A stretch of DNA of 37,083 bases from an uncultured Lachnospiraceae bacterium (GTDB lineage: Bacteria > Bacillota > Clostridia > Lachnospirales > Lachnospiraceae), in the NCBI GenBank assembly GCA_947626505.1, contig CANQSN010000016.1, forward strand, positions 1 to 37,083, given 5' to 3'. Made by a program: the position numbers and the translations under genes. Below, in pieces: positions 25,744 to 36,036 of this stretch. Position 1 is the stretch's first letter. Each line of letters opens with the position of its first letter. The notes under the pieces were generated by a model. That model did not search any database. It had not been told where the DNA came from and worked only from the letters and a program-made list of their open reading frames with translations.

Positions 25744-25767
25744 AAGGTCACACCAGAATGTGACCTT
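25744..25767 (-). terminator. Hairpin between rpmH and rnpA
   Basis: A perfect 9-bp stem (AAGGTCACA / TGTGACCTT) with a 6-nt loop, followed by TTTTCTT on the minus strand. It lies 18 bp past the rpmH stop codon and upstream of rnpA, so it probably attenuates transcription into rnpA. Confidence 0.7.
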
Positions 25768-25784
25768 CTATCACAAATAACAGA

Positions 25785-25919
25785 TTAAGCTGTTAATTTA
25801 TGTCTTCCTTTTGCTCTTCTGGATGAAAGAACCTTGCGTCCGCTAGCAGTCATCATTCTTTTTCTAAATCCATGAACCTTTGCTCTATGTCTCTTTTTTG
25901 GCTGATATGTCATCTTCAT
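25785..25919 (-). CDS. rpmH: 50S ribosomal protein L34
   Basis: A 44-residue, highly basic protein of the large ribosomal subunit, starting [14 protein letters not shown] and continuing [17 protein letters not shown], ending KGRHKLTA. This is an almost canonical L34. AAGGAGGTG lies about 8 bp upstream of the ATG. It is the first gene of the leftward rpmH-rnpA-yidD-yidC-jag cluster next to oriC, with a near-consensus promoter. Confidence 0.98.
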   Translation of the reverse strand: MKMTYQPKKRHRAKVHGFRKRMMTASGRKVLSSRRAKGRHKLTA

Positions 25920-26024
25920 CGCTCTAACACCTCCTTAATATCTAACTTTCCTATTAACATAGATTATAAATGTTTATAAAAATTAATGGGCATAGTAATA
26001 CCACAAAATAAAACATCACGTCAT

Positions 26025-26053
26025 ATTATATTTAATTATAATCCATAAGTCAA
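26025..26053 (-). promoter_or_regulatory. Promoter of rpmH
   Basis: On the minus strand: TTGACT (26048-26053), 17-bp spacer, TATAAT (26025-26030). It gives a leader of roughly 100 nt. Confidence 0.75.
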
Positions 26054-26331
26054 GTAAATAAGGCACTTTTTTTATATTTAAAAGTTATACACATTAAATG
26101 ATAAAGTTATACACATTTTGTTAATAAATTTTTATTTTTACTATTAGTTATAAACATTTTTATATAAATATAACTCAATTTATTAGATAAACCCCTTTAT
26201 ATTTACTTTTTAACTTATACACTTCATAAACATTTTACAAAATAATAATTATTTTTAAATTAGTTTCTTCCTATTATAATACGATAATATTCTATGCACA
26301 TTTTTATATCCAATTATTTTAAAACTATTTA

Positions 26332-26360
26332 TTCAAAATTTAGTCATTATGTGCTATAAT
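26332..26360 (+). promoter_or_regulatory. Promoter of dnaA
   Basis: TTCAAA (26332-26337), 17-bp spacer, TATAAT (26355-26360), about 48 bp before the start codon and close to the DnaA boxes, so autoregulation by DnaA is plausible. Confidence 0.55.
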
Positions 26361-26407
26361 ATAATATGTCTCAAAAGCGTTTATTATAGTCTTAAAGGAG
26401 TTTTATA

Positions 26408-27766
26408 ATGGAAAAGGTTATAAAAGATAACTGGAACAGTATTTTAGATATATTAAAAAAACGTGGAATATCTGCTCCTGTTATTACTGCATGGGTACAA
26501 CCATTGCAGCTATGTAAAATTGAAAATAATATTATTTATTTCCTTGTCAATAAAGATCAACGTGCTATTGATTTTATGAAAGCCAAATATTTAGATATAG
26601 AATTATTGATAGCAATTCAGGAATTTACTAATAATACTGATTTTACCTCTATACAATTTATATTATCAGAAGATGAAACTAAACCTGACAATGAACAGAA
26701 TAATAATACATACAATAACAATAATATTTACATGCAAAATCTTAACCCAAAATATACATTTGATTCTTTTATTGTAGGAGATAATAATCGTTTGGCTCAT
26801 GCTACTGCTGTTGCTGTTGCTGAAGCTCCCGGCGAAGCATATAACCCCCTTTTTATATATGGCGGTTCAGGGCTTGGCAAAACGCACTTAATCCAAGCGG
26901 TTGCACACTATTCTTTAAATAAAAACAGTAATTTTAAAGTATTATATGTAACTTCAGAAAAATTTACTAACGAACTTATCGAAGCTATTAAAACAAACAG
27001 AACTGAAGAATTCAGACTTAAATATAGAGAGCTTGACGCACTTTTGATTGATGATATCCAATTTATTATTGATAAGGAGAGCACGCAGGAAGAATTTTTC
27101 CATACATTCAACACTTTAAGAGAAGCTAAAAAACAGATTATTATTTCAAGCGACAGGCCTCCAAAAAAACTTAACGGTTTGCCTGAACGTTTAATTAACC
27201 GTTTTGAAAGCGGCGTTTTAGCAGATATAGGTTCTCCTAACTATGAGATTCGTATGGCAATACTAAAGAAAAAAACTGAAATGGAACATCTTAATATCAG
27301 CAATGATATATTACAATTTATTGCTAATAATATTACATCCAATATCAGAGAGCTTGAAGGCGCTCTCAATAAAATATGTGTATTTTATAAGATTTCGAGT
27401 ACCAGTACTCCTATTGATATTCCATTTGCAGAAGAAGCCTTAAAGGATATGATTAAACCGGACAAGATTCATGAAATCACACCGGAATTAATAATTAATA
27501 CTGTCTGTGAACATTATCATTTAACATTGGAGCAGATTACTTCTTCAAATCGTTCACAAAATATTGCAAAACCTCGTATGATTATTATGTATTTATGTAA
27601 AAATATGATTTCAAATATGACATTAAAAGAAATAGGAAGTTATCTTGGCGGAAGAAACCACACTACCGTAATGCATGCATACGAAAAAATTGTTGAAGAA
27701 CTTTCCAAAAATGAAGAACTTAAAAATACAATAGATATACTTATAAAAAAAATTTCATCAAATTAA
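26408..27766 (+). CDS. dnaA: Chromosomal replication initiator protein DnaA
   Basis: This 452-residue AAA+ ATPase binds DnaA boxes and melts the origin. Domain I is about 1-85. A short asparagine-rich linker (domain II, about 98-112) follows. The AAA+ domain opens with NPKYTFDSFIVGDNNRLA and carries Walker A GGSGLGKTHL, Walker B LLIDDIQFI and sensor II in the NIRELEGALNKI region. The C-terminal DNA-binding domain has the DnaA signature GGRNHTTVMHA. AAGGAG precedes the ATG. It lies between two clusters of DnaA-box-like sequences. Confidence 0.98.
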   Translation: MEKVIKDNWNSILDILKKRGISAPVITAWVQPLQLCKIENNIIYFLVNKDQRAIDFMKAKYLDIELLIAIQEFTNNTDFTSIQFILSEDETKPDNEQNNNTYNNNNIYMQNLNPKYTFDSFIVGDNNRLAHATAVAVAEAPGEAYNPLFIYGGSGLGKTHLIQAVAHYSLNKNSNFKVLYVTSEKFTNELIEAIKTNRTEEFRLKYRELDALLIDDIQFIIDKESTQEEFFHTFNTLREAKKQIIISSDRPPKKLNGLPERLINRFESGVLADIGSPNYEIRMAILKKKTEMEHLNISNDILQFIANNITSNIRELEGALNKICVFYKISSTSTPIDIPFAEEALKDMIKPDKIHEITPELIINTVCEHYHLTLEQITSSNRSQNIAKPRMIIMYLCKNMISNMTLKEIGSYLGGRNHTTVMHAYEKIVEELSKNEELKNTIDILIKKISSN

Positions 27767-28086
27767 ACTTATTTTTAATGTTTATGAACATTTTTTGTTT
27801 ATAAATACCTGTTTTTTGTTCATAATTATTACTTTTATCTGACTATTTATGTTTATAAGTTTTATTTTTAGATTTTTAGTTTTTTAATTATAATAATTCA
27901 TACACATGTTATTAATATGGTTAAGGACAAGTTTTTAACTTCAATTTTTTAACCTAAGCTAATATTATAGGGCTTTAAAAGACTTATATACTTATTAACA
28001 CACCCTACTACTAAGATTACTATTTATTTATATTATTTATTTATATACAAACGAAACTTTTAATTTTGAAAGGAGTTTTTTGCATA
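27767..28086 (+). other. oriC: oriC, downstream part (dnaA-dnaN intergenic region) with DnaA boxes and unwinding element
   Basis: A 320-bp A/T-rich region with DnaA-box-like sequences at 27782-27790 (TTATGAACA), 27796-27804, 27817-27825 and 27850-27858 (inverted TGTTTATAA or TGTTCATAA), and 27898-27906 (TCATACACA). Near the dnaN end, TTATTAACA (27992-28000) is followed by CCC, then CTA triplets (28005-28013) with AGA-TTA-CTA, then an almost pure A/T stretch to about 28048. This order (DnaA box, G/C patch, trio repeats, A/T-rich duplex) matches the basal unwinding region of Bacillus subtilis oriC. Confidence 0.8.
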
Positions 28087-29193
28087 ATGAAGATAATTTG
28101 TTCTAAATCTAATCTGCTTCAAGGTATTAATACTGTTTCAAGGGCAGTATCCACACATTCAACATTAACTATTCTTGAATATATACTTATTGAAGTTTCT
28201 CCAGATGAAATTAAGCTTACTGCTAACGATATGGAACTTGGAATTGAAACAACGGTTGTAGGTGATATTGAAGAAAATGGACGTATTGCTTTAAAAGCTA
28301 AGATTTTTTCAGAAATAGTAAGAAAGCTACCGGATAATAATGTAACAATTGAAACCGATGAATATAATAAGGCTTATATTACTTGTGAAAAAGCAAAGTT
28401 TGATATTTCAGGTAAATCAGGAGAAGATTTTCCTGATCTTCCTAATGTGGAAAAGAATTCATTTTTTATTCTTTCTCAATTTACTTTAAGAAATATAATA
28501 AATCAGACCATTTTTTCTATTTCAGATAACGACAACAATAAAATGATGACAGGTGAATATTTGACGGTAAATAATAATAAGGTTCGTATTGCTTCTTTAG
28601 ATGGACACCGCATTTCAATTCGTTATTCTGAATTAAAGGATAATTTTAATGAAGAAAAAAAGATTGTTATTCCGGGTAAAACGTTAAGCGATGTCAGTAA
28701 GATTATAAATGGTACTGTTTATGATGAAGTTAATATTTATATAACAGACAATCATATTTTATTTGAATTTGACCGTACAAAGGTAATTTCCCGTTTAATA
28801 GAGGGAGATTACTTTAATATTGACCAGATGATTACAGATGATTATGAAACAAGAATTGAATTTAATAAAATTGAATTATTAAATTGTCTTGATCGTGCTA
28901 CTCTGTTGGTTAAGGAGTCTGATAGCAAGCCTATTATTCTAAATATTGAAGGAAGTAACCTTGAACTTAGTATTACTTCGGATATTGGTTCTATGAGAGA
29001 AGATATAGAAGTAAAAAAAGAAGGAAAGGATATACGTATTGGCTTTAATCCTAAGTTTTTAATAGATGCGTTAAAGGCTATTGATGACGACGAGGTTTCA
29101 ATTAATTTTGTTAATAATAAAGCGCCTTGTTTCATTAAAAATGAAAATAAAGATTATATATATATTATTCTTCCTGTAAATATTAGTGAATAA
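28087..29193 (+). CDS. dnaN: DNA polymerase III sliding clamp (beta subunit)
   Basis: This 368-residue protein forms the ring-shaped dimer that tethers DNA polymerase III and other partners to DNA. Three clamp repeats of about 120 residues are consistent with the length. Recognisable parts are the first-domain ANDMELGIE segment, LDGHRIS in the second repeat, and the C-terminal IYIILPVNIS resembling the conserved YLIMPVR ending. I start at the ATG at 28087, with AAAGGAG about 10 bp upstream, not the TTG at 28066. It is the first gene of the dnaN-yaaA-recF-gyrB-gyrA operon. Confidence 0.97.
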   Translation: MKIICSKSNLLQGINTVSRAVSTHSTLTILEYILIEVSPDEIKLTANDMELGIETTVVGDIEENGRIALKAKIFSEIVRKLPDNNVTIETDEYNKAYITCEKAKFDISGKSGEDFPDLPNVEKNSFFILSQFTLRNIINQTIFSISDNDNNKMMTGEYLTVNNNKVRIASLDGHRISIRYSELKDNFNEEKKIVIPGKTLSDVSKIINGTVYDEVNIYITDNHILFEFDRTKVISRLIEGDYFNIDQMITDDYETRIEFNKIELLNCLDRATLLVKESDSKPIILNIEGSNLELSITSDIGSMREDIEVKKEGKDIRIGFNPKFLIDALKAIDDDEVSINFVNNKAPCFIKNENKDYIYIILPVNISE

Positions 29194-29238
29194 TTTTAAT
29201 ATTATATATTTATCTAATATGATTAAGGAGAGTTTAAA

Positions 29239-29448
29239 GTGAAGATTATAAAATTAAAAGAAGAATATATAAAATTGGGACAAGCTTTAAAGGCAGCAGG
29301 TTTAGTTTCGTCCGGAATTGATGCAAAAGCAGTAATTCAGGATGGACAGGTTAAGGTTAATGGCGAGGTGGATGAACGTCGTGGACGTAAGCTTTATAAT
29401 GGAGATATAGTAGATTTTAATAATGAACAAATTAAAATTGTGGAATAG
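29239..29448 (+). CDS. yaaA: S4-domain RNA-binding protein YaaA/RlbA
   Basis: A 69-residue S4-fold protein found between dnaN and recF in Firmicutes. Most of it is the S4 domain: IKLGQALKAAGLVSSG, AKAVIQDGQVKVNGEV and the RRGRKLYNGD turn. It is thought to bind RNA, possibly during ribosome assembly; the exact role is unclear. The start is GTG at 29239, with AAGGAG about 10 bp upstream. It is 14 bp upstream of recF. Confidence 0.94.
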   Translation: MKIIKLKEEYIKLGQALKAAGLVSSGIDAKAVIQDGQVKVNGEVDERRGRKLYNGDIVDFNNEQIKIVE

Positions 29449-29462
29449 GATTTGAATTATTT

Positions 29463-30551
29463 ATGTATATAAAGTCCTTAGAATTACAGAATTATAGAAA
29501 TTATGAACAACTTAATATATCCTTTAATCCTAAAATAAATATTCTTTACGGTGACAATGCTCAGGGAAAAACTAACATTTTGGAAGCTATTTTTTTGAGT
29601 GCAACGACAAAGTCGCATAGAGGCAGTAAAGATAAAGAGATTATTCGTTTTAATGAAGATAATGCACATATACGTTCGTTTATATCAAAAAATGATGTAG
29701 ACCATAAGATTGATATGCATCTAAAAAAGAATAAGTCAAAGGGTGTGGCAATTGATGGAATTCCTATACATAAGTCTTCAGAATTAGTGGGTATGTGTAA
29801 TATTATATTCTTTTCTCCTGAAGATTTAAAAATTATAAAAAACGGTCCTTCTGAGAGAAGAAGATTTATTAATACGGAGCTTTGTCAGCTTGATAAAATT
29901 TATCTTCAGTATTTGTCAAAATATAATAAGATTTTATTTCAAAGGAATAGTTTATTAAAGCAGCTTTCATTTGATAATAGTCAAATAGACCTTTTAGATG
30001 TATTTGATAGCCAGTTATTTCAATATGGAAAATACATTATAAAAAGGAGAAGAGAATTTATAGGGGAATTAAATGATATTATTCTGGAAAAACATAAGAC
30101 GCTTACGGGAGGATTAGAAAAATTATATTTAGAGTATGAATGTGATGTGAAAGAGGAAACATTTTCAGATGAATTATTGTCAAAAAGAAAAAATGATTTA
30201 AAATATTTAAGTACCAGCGTTGGTCCACATAGAGATGATATTAACTTTATTATTAACGATATTGATATTAGAAAGTTTGGTTCTCAGGGACAGCAAAGAA
30301 GCGCTACTTTATCGTTAAAGCTTTCAGAAATTGAGATAGTTAAAAGAAAAATACATCAATCTCCTATTTTATTATTGGATGATGTGTTATCTGAATTGGA
30401 TTCCAATCGGCAGAATTATTTGCTGAATCATATAGATGATGTGCAGGTTATTATTACCTGTACCGGTTTGGATGAGTTTATTGGCAATCGGCTTTCCATT
30501 GATATGGTATATAAGGTTGTAAAAGGAACTGTTGCAAGAATTGAAAAATAG
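29463..30551 (+). CDS. recF: DNA replication and repair protein RecF
   Basis: This 362-residue SMC-like ATPase helps load RecA at gaps via RecO and RecR. Walker A is GDNAQGKTN (near residue 30-38), the ABC signature region is FGSQGQQRSATLSLKL, and Walker B is PILLLDDVLSELD. Length fits the family. The ribosome binding site is weak, so translation may be coupled to yaaA. gyrB starts 9 bp after its stop. Confidence 0.97.
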   Translation: MYIKSLELQNYRNYEQLNISFNPKINILYGDNAQGKTNILEAIFLSATTKSHRGSKDKEIIRFNEDNAHIRSFISKNDVDHKIDMHLKKNKSKGVAIDGIPIHKSSELVGMCNIIFFSPEDLKIIKNGPSERRRFINTELCQLDKIYLQYLSKYNKILFQRNSLLKQLSFDNSQIDLLDVFDSQLFQYGKYIIKRRREFIGELNDIILEKHKTLTGGLEKLYLEYECDVKEETFSDELLSKRKNDLKYLSTSVGPHRDDINFIINDIDIRKFGSQGQQRSATLSLKLSEIEIVKRKIHQSPILLLDDVLSELDSNRQNYLLNHIDDVQVIITCTGLDEFIGNRLSIDMVYKVVKGTVARIEK

Positions 30552-30560
30552 GAGGAACAT

Positions 30561-32477
30561 ATGGCAGTAGAGCATGAATATGGAGCGGAAGAAATACAAA
30601 TTTTAGAAGGTCTGGAAGCAGTTAGAAGAAGACCGGGTATGTATATTGGTTCAACTTCCGAGAAAGGGCTTCATCATCTTGTATATGAAATTGTAGACAA
30701 TTCTGTAGATGAAGCTTTGGCTGGATATTGTACTGATATTAAAGTTTTTATAAATGAAGATAATTCTATAACAGTAATTGATAATGGACGTGGAATTCCA
30801 ATTGGAATACACCCTAAAAAGGGAATCCCTGCTGTGGAGGTAGTATTTACTATTTTGCACGCTGGCGGTAAATTCGGCGGCGGAGGATATAAGGTGTCCG
30901 GAGGTTTACATGGCGTAGGAGCATCTGTAGTAAATGCGCTTTCAAGTTGGCTTGAGGTTGAGATTTCTAAAGATGGCAAGCTTTATAAACAACGTTATGA
31001 AAAAGGTAAAGTATGTTATCCTTTAAAGGAAATAGGCACCAGTGTAAACGATGGTACTAAGATTACGTTTATGCCGGACGATACTATATTTGAAACAAAT
31101 GAATTTGATTATGATACATTGCGTTCAAGACTTAGGGAAACTGCATTTTTAACAAGAGGAGTAAAAGTTACTCTTACAGATATGCGCCCCGGCAAAGAAA
31201 AGGAACGTTCATTCCACTATGAAGGAGGAATTAAGGAATTTGTAGAATATATTAACCGTCATAAGAATCCTTTATATAATAAAGTTATTTATTGTGAGGG
31301 AACAAAGGATGATGTATATGTTGAAGTAGCTCTCCAGCATAACGATTCTTATAATGAGACAACTTATTCCTTTGTAAATAATGTAATTACTCCTGAAGGC
31401 GGTACCCATATGACGGGTTTTAGAAATGCAATTACCAAGACATTTAATGATTATGCAAGATCTAATAATTTTCTGAAAGAAAAAGAAGATAATCTTCAAG
31501 GAGAAGATCTTAGGGAAGGTCTTGCTGCTATTATTAGTATTAAAGTAGGAGAGCCGCAGTTTGAAGGACAGACAAAGCAGAAGCTTGGTAATAGTGAAGC
31601 ACGAGGAGCAGTTGATTCCATTGTATCAGAACAGCTCACTTATTTTTTGGAACAGAATCCGTCTATAGCAAAAATTATTATTAATAAAGCGGTATCTGCC
31701 CAGCGTGCAAGAATAGCAGCCAGAAAAGCAAGAGACGTAGCGCGTAAATCAACTCTTTCAGACAGTCTTGCTCTTCCCGGTAAATTGGCTGATTGTTCTT
31801 CTAAAAATGCTGAAGAATGCGAGATTTATATCGTGGAAGGTGATTCTGCGGGGGGTTCTGCTAAAACTGCAAGAAATAGGGCAACTCAGGCAATACTTCC
31901 GCTTCGTGGAAAGATTTTAAATGTTGAAAAGTCAAGAATAGATAAGATATTGGTAAATGAAGAAATAAAAGCTATGATTACTGCATTTGGTACAGGTATA
32001 CACGATAATTTTGATATTACTAAACTCCGTTATGGTAAGATTATTATTATGACAGATGCAGATGTTGACGGAGCGCACATTGCAACCCTTCTGCTTACAT
32101 TTTTTTACCGTTTTATGCCGGATTTAATTAAGGAAGGACATGTATATCTGGCGCAACCTCCTTTATTTAAATTAGAAAAAAATAAAAAAGTGTGGTATGC
32201 ATATAGCGATGAAGAACTTGATTCCATACTTCGTCAGGTTGGGCGTGATCAGAATAATAAAATCCAACGTTATAAAGGACTTGGTGAAATGGATGCAGAT
32301 CAGCTTTGGGAAACTACCATGGATCCTTCAAAAAGGATTCTTCATCAGGTAAATATAGATCCTGAGACAGAATCAGATGTAGATATTACATTTAATACGC
32401 TTATGGGAGATAAAGTTGAGCCAAGACGTGAATTTATTGAAGAAAATGCACAGTATGTGAAAAATCTGGATGTATAA
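30561..32477 (+). CDS. gyrB: DNA gyrase subunit B
   Basis: This 638-residue subunit provides the ATPase and TOPRIM parts of gyrase, which introduces negative supercoils. The GHKL ATP-binding motifs are [20 protein letters not shown] and [15 protein letters not shown]. The TOPRIM residues are in [21 protein letters not shown] and DADVDGAHI. The C-terminal tail has [19 protein letters not shown], the GyrA-contacting region. Length fits the short Gram-positive form without the 165-residue Gram-negative insert. AGGAGG precedes the ATG. Confidence 0.98.
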   Translation: MAVEHEYGAEEIQILEGLEAVRRRPGMYIGSTSEKGLHHLVYEIVDNSVDEALAGYCTDIKVFINEDNSITVIDNGRGIPIGIHPKKGIPAVEVVFTILHAGGKFGGGGYKVSGGLHGVGASVVNALSSWLEVEISKDGKLYKQRYEKGKVCYPLKEIGTSVNDGTKITFMPDDTIFETNEFDYDTLRSRLRETAFLTRGVKVTLTDMRPGKEKERSFHYEGGIKEFVEYINRHKNPLYNKVIYCEGTKDDVYVEVALQHNDSYNETTYSFVNNVITPEGGTHMTGFRNAITKTFNDYARSNNFLKEKEDNLQGEDLREGLAAIISIKVGEPQFEGQTKQKLGNSEARGAVDSIVSEQLTYFLEQNPSIAKIIINKAVSAQRARIAARKARDVARKSTLSDSLALPGKLADCSSKNAEECEIYIVEGDSAGGSAKTARNRATQAILPLRGKILNVEKSRIDKILVNEEIKAMITAFGTGIHDNFDITKLRYGKIIIMTDADVDGAHIATLLLTFFYRFMPDLIKEGHVYLAQPPLFKLEKNKKVWYAYSDEELDSILRQVGRDQNNKIQRYKGLGEMDADQLWETTMDPSKRILHQVNIDPETESDVDITFNTLMGDKVEPRREFIEENAQYVKNLDV

Positions 32478-32488
32478 GGAGGGGAAGA

Positions 32489-35056
32489 ATGGACGAAAAT
32501 GAAATTTTTGATAAAGTTAAAGAAGTAGATTTAAAGAAAACTATGGAACGTAATTATATTGATTATGCTATGTCTGTAATTGTTTCTCGTGCATTACCTG
32601 ATGTCCGGGATGGGCTAAAGCCGGTACAAAGGCGTATACTTTATTCCATGATTGAACTTAACAATGGACCGGATAAACCACATCGTAAATGCGCCCGTAT
32701 TGTCGGTGATACAATGGGTAAATATCATCCACATGGTGACAGCTCTATTTATGAAGCATTAGTGAAGCTGGCACAGGAGTGGAATACTCGTTATATGCTC
32801 GTTGACGGACATGGTAATTTTGGTTCTATGGATGGAGATGGCGCTGCTGCAATGCGTTATACAGAGGCGCGTCTTTCAAAAATATCTATGGAAATGTTAG
32901 CAGATATTAATAAGGATACAGTTGATTTTGTACCTAACTTTGACGAGACAGAGAAAGAACCTACAGTACTGCCAAGTCGTTATCCTAATCTTATGGTAAA
33001 TGGAACTTCCGGTATTGCAGTCGGTATGGCTACCAATATTCCACCTCATAATCTTAAAGAAGTTATTAATGCTGTAATTAAGATTATTGACGACCAGATA
33101 GAGCAGGGTAAAATTACTTCCATAGAAGATTTGATGGAGATTGTAAAGGGACCTGATTTTCCGACAGGAGCCACTATTTTAGGGAAAAAAGGTATTGAAG
33201 AAGCTTATCGCACAGGACGGGGTAAGATTAAGGTTCGTGCGGTAACAAATATTGAACCTATGGCAAATGGTAAACAGCGTATTGTTGTAACAGAACTTCC
33301 TTATATGGTAAATAAGGCAAGATTGATACAAAAGATTGCAGATCTTGTAAAAAATAAAAAGATTGAAGGAATTACAGAGCTTCGCGATGAATCTTCAAGA
33401 GAAGGAATGCGTATTGTTATAGAATTAAAAAGAGATTGCAATGCAAACGTATTGTTGAATCAACTCTACAAACATACTCAGCTTCAGGATACTTTTGGAG
33501 TAAATATGCTTGCATTAGTAAATAATGAGCCAAAAATTTTAAATCTTTTTGATATGTTAAACCATTACTTAAATCATCAGAAGGAAGTGGTTACAAGACG
33601 TACTCAGTATGAACTTAATAAAGCGGAAGAAAGGGCTCATATTTTAAAAGGATTACTTATTGCCTTGGATAATATAGACAGGGTAATTGAGATTATAAGA
33701 GGCTCTAAAAATGTAGCGGAGGCAAAAACAAGTTTAATAGAAGAATTTAGTTTGAGCGACGCTCAGGCTCAGGCAATTGTAGATATGCGTCTTCGTGCTC
33801 TTACAGGTTTAGAAAGAGAAAAACTCGAAGCAGAATACAAAGAACTGATGGAAAAAATTGATTACTTAAAGAAGATTTTAGCTGATGAGAATATTTTGCT
33901 TGGAGTAATCAAAAATGAATTAGTAATAATAAGAGATAAATATGGAGACGAACGTCGCACTAGTATAGGATTTGATGATGACGATATTACAGTTGAAGAT
34001 TTAATTAAGAGAGAAAATACTGTGATAGCTATGACAAGCCTTGGATACATAAAGCGTATGACAATTAATAATTTTAAATCCCAGAATCGCGGCGGTAAGG
34101 GAATCAAAGGAATGCAGACTATTGAAGATGATTATATTGAAGACCTTATTATGACTACTACCCACCATTTTATTATGTTTTTTACAAATATGGGGAGAGT
34201 ATATAGGCTTAAGGCATATGAGATTCCTGAATCTTCAAGAGCTGCAAGAGGAACTGCAATTGTCAATATTTTGCAATTGATGCCAAATGAAAAGATTACT
34301 GCAATGATACCAATAAGGGAATATAAAGAGGGAAGATTTTTGTTTATGGCAACAAAAAATGGCATAGTTAAAAAAACAGAAATTACCGATTATGAAAATA
34401 TTCGCAAAACAGGTCTTGCAGCAATTAATCTTCGTGATGGCGACGAGCTTATAGAAGTAAAATCAACAAATAATAAAAAGGATATTATTCTTGTTACAAA
34501 GCTTGGAATGTGTATTCGTTTTCATGAAACAGATGTAAGGGAAACGGGAAGAACATCAATGGGCGTAATAGGAATGAATCTTTCTGATGGTGATGAAGTT
34601 GTTGCCATGCAGCTTGATACACAGGGTACCGACCTTTTAATTGTATCTGAAAAAGGTATGGGAAAACGTACTATGATTGATGAATTTACACCACAGCATC
34701 GCGGCGGTAAAGGTGTAAAGTGCTACAAAATTATGGAAAAGACAGGAAATATTGTAGGAGCTAAAGCAGTAAATAATAACAACGAAATTATGATGATTAC
34801 TTTAGCTGGAACTATAATTCGTCTTATGGTAAATGATATATCCGAGCTTGGACGTATTACATCAGGAGTAAAGCTTATAAATCTTGACGATACTGTTGTA
34901 GCAAGTATTGCAAAAGTTCGTGAATCTGCAACTGAGGAAGCTTTAAAGGAGCTTGAATTGCAAATGAAAGAATCAGACGGGCAGCATTTAAGTATTTTAG
35001 ATGAAAATAATGATACAGAAGAAAAGACAGATATAAATAATGATAAAAAAGAATAA
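32489..35056 (+). CDS. gyrA: DNA gyrase subunit A
   Basis: This 855-residue subunit cuts and reseals DNA. The catalytic tyrosine is Y124 in [10 protein letters not shown]. The quinolone-resistance region reads [11 protein letters not shown], with S85 and E89 at the positions equivalent to E. coli S83 and D87, a susceptible-type pattern for Gram-positives. The C-terminal beta-pinwheel has the GyrA box as QNRGGKG, with a second related QHRGGKG further on; this supports gyrase rather than topoisomerase IV ParC. The last 30 residues or so are acidic. AGGAGGGG precedes the ATG. It ends the operon at a clear terminator. Confidence 0.98.
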   Translation: MDENEIFDKVKEVDLKKTMERNYIDYAMSVIVSRALPDVRDGLKPVQRRILYSMIELNNGPDKPHRKCARIVGDTMGKYHPHGDSSIYEALVKLAQEWNTRYMLVDGHGNFGSMDGDGAAAMRYTEARLSKISMEMLADINKDTVDFVPNFDETEKEPTVLPSRYPNLMVNGTSGIAVGMATNIPPHNLKEVINAVIKIIDDQIEQGKITSIEDLMEIVKGPDFPTGATILGKKGIEEAYRTGRGKIKVRAVTNIEPMANGKQRIVVTELPYMVNKARLIQKIADLVKNKKIEGITELRDESSREGMRIVIELKRDCNANVLLNQLYKHTQLQDTFGVNMLALVNNEPKILNLFDMLNHYLNHQKEVVTRRTQYELNKAEERAHILKGLLIALDNIDRVIEIIRGSKNVAEAKTSLIEEFSLSDAQAQAIVDMRLRALTGLEREKLEAEYKELMEKIDYLKKILADENILLGVIKNELVIIRDKYGDERRTSIGFDDDDITVEDLIKRENTVIAMTSLGYIKRMTINNFKSQNRGGKGIKGMQTIEDDYIEDLIMTTTHHFIMFFTNMGRVYRLKAYEIPESSRAARGTAIVNILQLMPNEKITAMIPIREYKEGRFLFMATKNGIVKKTEITDYENIRKTGLAAINLRDGDELIEVKSTNNKKDIILVTKLGMCIRFHETDVRETGRTSMGVIGMNLSDGDEVVAMQLDTQGTDLLIVSEKGMGKRTMIDEFTPQHRGGKGVKCYKIMEKTGNIVGAKAVNNNNEIMMITLAGTIIRLMVNDISELGRITSGVKLINLDDTVVASIAKVRESATEEALKELELQMKESDGQHLSILDENNDTEEKTDINNDKKE

Positions 35057-35065
35057 TTTATAATT

Positions 35066-35097
35066 AAAAGGTACAGTCTATTTGTCTGTACCTTTTT
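35066..35097 (+). terminator. Terminator after gyrA
   Basis: AAAAGGTACAG (35066-35076) pairs with CTGTACCTTTT (35086-35096), 9-nt loop, T-run. It ends the dnaN-gyrA operon. Confidence 0.9.
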
Positions 35098-35175
35098 AAG
35101 CAGTTAGTAGATATTTTATTTAAACTATGGTAACATCATTATATGATTATTTTAAAACATGACAAGGAGCAGAAC

Positions 35176-36018
35176 ATGAGAATAGTACACACAGATGATA
35201 TTATAAAAAATATAAAAGAAATGTGCATAGAGGCTAATCTTTATTTAACAAAGGATATTGAAGAAGCAGTAAAATGTTCAGTAAAATCAGAAAAAAGTCC
35301 TTTAGGCCAACAAATATTAGGACAATTAGAAGAAAATCTTGAAATTGCAAAAGAAGAAAAAATTCCAATATGTCAGGATACAGGAATGGCAATTGTATTT
35401 TTTAAGATAGGTCAGGATGTTCATATTGAAGGAATGAATATTACAGACGCTATCAATGAAGGCGTAAGGAGAGGATATGAAGAAGGATATCTTCGTAAAT
35501 CTGTTGTAAACGATCCATTAATTCGTGAAAATACAAAAGATAATACGCCGGCTATAATTCATTACGATATAATTTCGGGTGACAAGATTCAGATAATAGT
35601 AGCGCCAAAAGGATTTGGTTCTGAAAATATGAGTAAAATATATATGTTAAAGCCGGCAGATGGAAAAGAAGGTATTAAGAAATCAGTAATAGAGGCTGTA
35701 AAAGCTGCCGGACCAAATGCATGTCCGCCTATGGTAGTTGGTATTGGAATAGGCGGTGATTTTGAAAAAGCAGCAATTTTAGCAAAAACAGCTTTAACTA
35801 GAGATATTAATATATCAAATGAGAATCATCATATTGCAGCATTAGAAAAAGAATTGTTAAATGAAATTAATTCTCTGGGAATAGGTCCGGCGGGACTTGG
35901 CGGAAGTACAACCGCACTGGCGCTTAATATAGAAACATTTGCAACACATATAGCAGGTATGCCTTTGGCAATAAATATGTGTTGTCATGTGAACAGACAT
36001 AGTAAAAGAATAATATGA
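35176..36018 (+). CDS. Class I fumarate hydratase, alpha subunit
   Basis: This 280-residue subunit carries the [4Fe-4S] cluster of the two-subunit, oxygen-sensitive fumarase, which interconverts fumarate and malate. The same fold serves L(+)-tartrate dehydratase, so that activity is not excluded. The likely cluster cysteines are in ICQDTGMAI, AAGPNACPPMVVG and INMCCHVNRH. I start at the ATG at 35176 (AAGGAGC upstream), not the one at 35143. A weak promoter (TAGATA-17-TAACAT, 35108-35136) lies upstream. The beta-subunit gene follows after 18 bp. Confidence 0.93.
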   Translation: MRIVHTDDIIKNIKEMCIEANLYLTKDIEEAVKCSVKSEKSPLGQQILGQLEENLEIAKEEKIPICQDTGMAIVFFKIGQDVHIEGMNITDAINEGVRRGYEEGYLRKSVVNDPLIRENTKDNTPAIIHYDIISGDKIQIIVAPKGFGSENMSKIYMLKPADGKEGIKKSVIEAVKAAGPNACPPMVVGIGIGGDFEKAAILAKTALTRDINISNENHHIAALEKELLNEINSLGIGPAGLGGSTTALALNIETFATHIAGMPLAINMCCHVNRHSKRII

Positions 36019-36036
36019 TATATAAGGAGAAAATAA

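Larger units (their letters stand above)
25920..26407. other. oriC: oriC, upstream part (rpmH-dnaA intergenic region) with DnaA-box cluster
   Basis: This 488-bp A/T-rich region lies between divergent rpmH and dnaA. It contains DnaA-box-like 9-mers: TTATACACA at 26085-26093 and 26107-26115, TTATAAACA at 26148-26156, TTATACACT at 26215-26223 immediately followed by TCATAAACA at 26224-26232, and an inverted TGTTTATAA at 25971-25979. None is the canonical TTATCCACA. The region also holds the rpmH and dnaA promoters. Gene orientation switches here, as expected at an origin. Confidence 0.8.
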
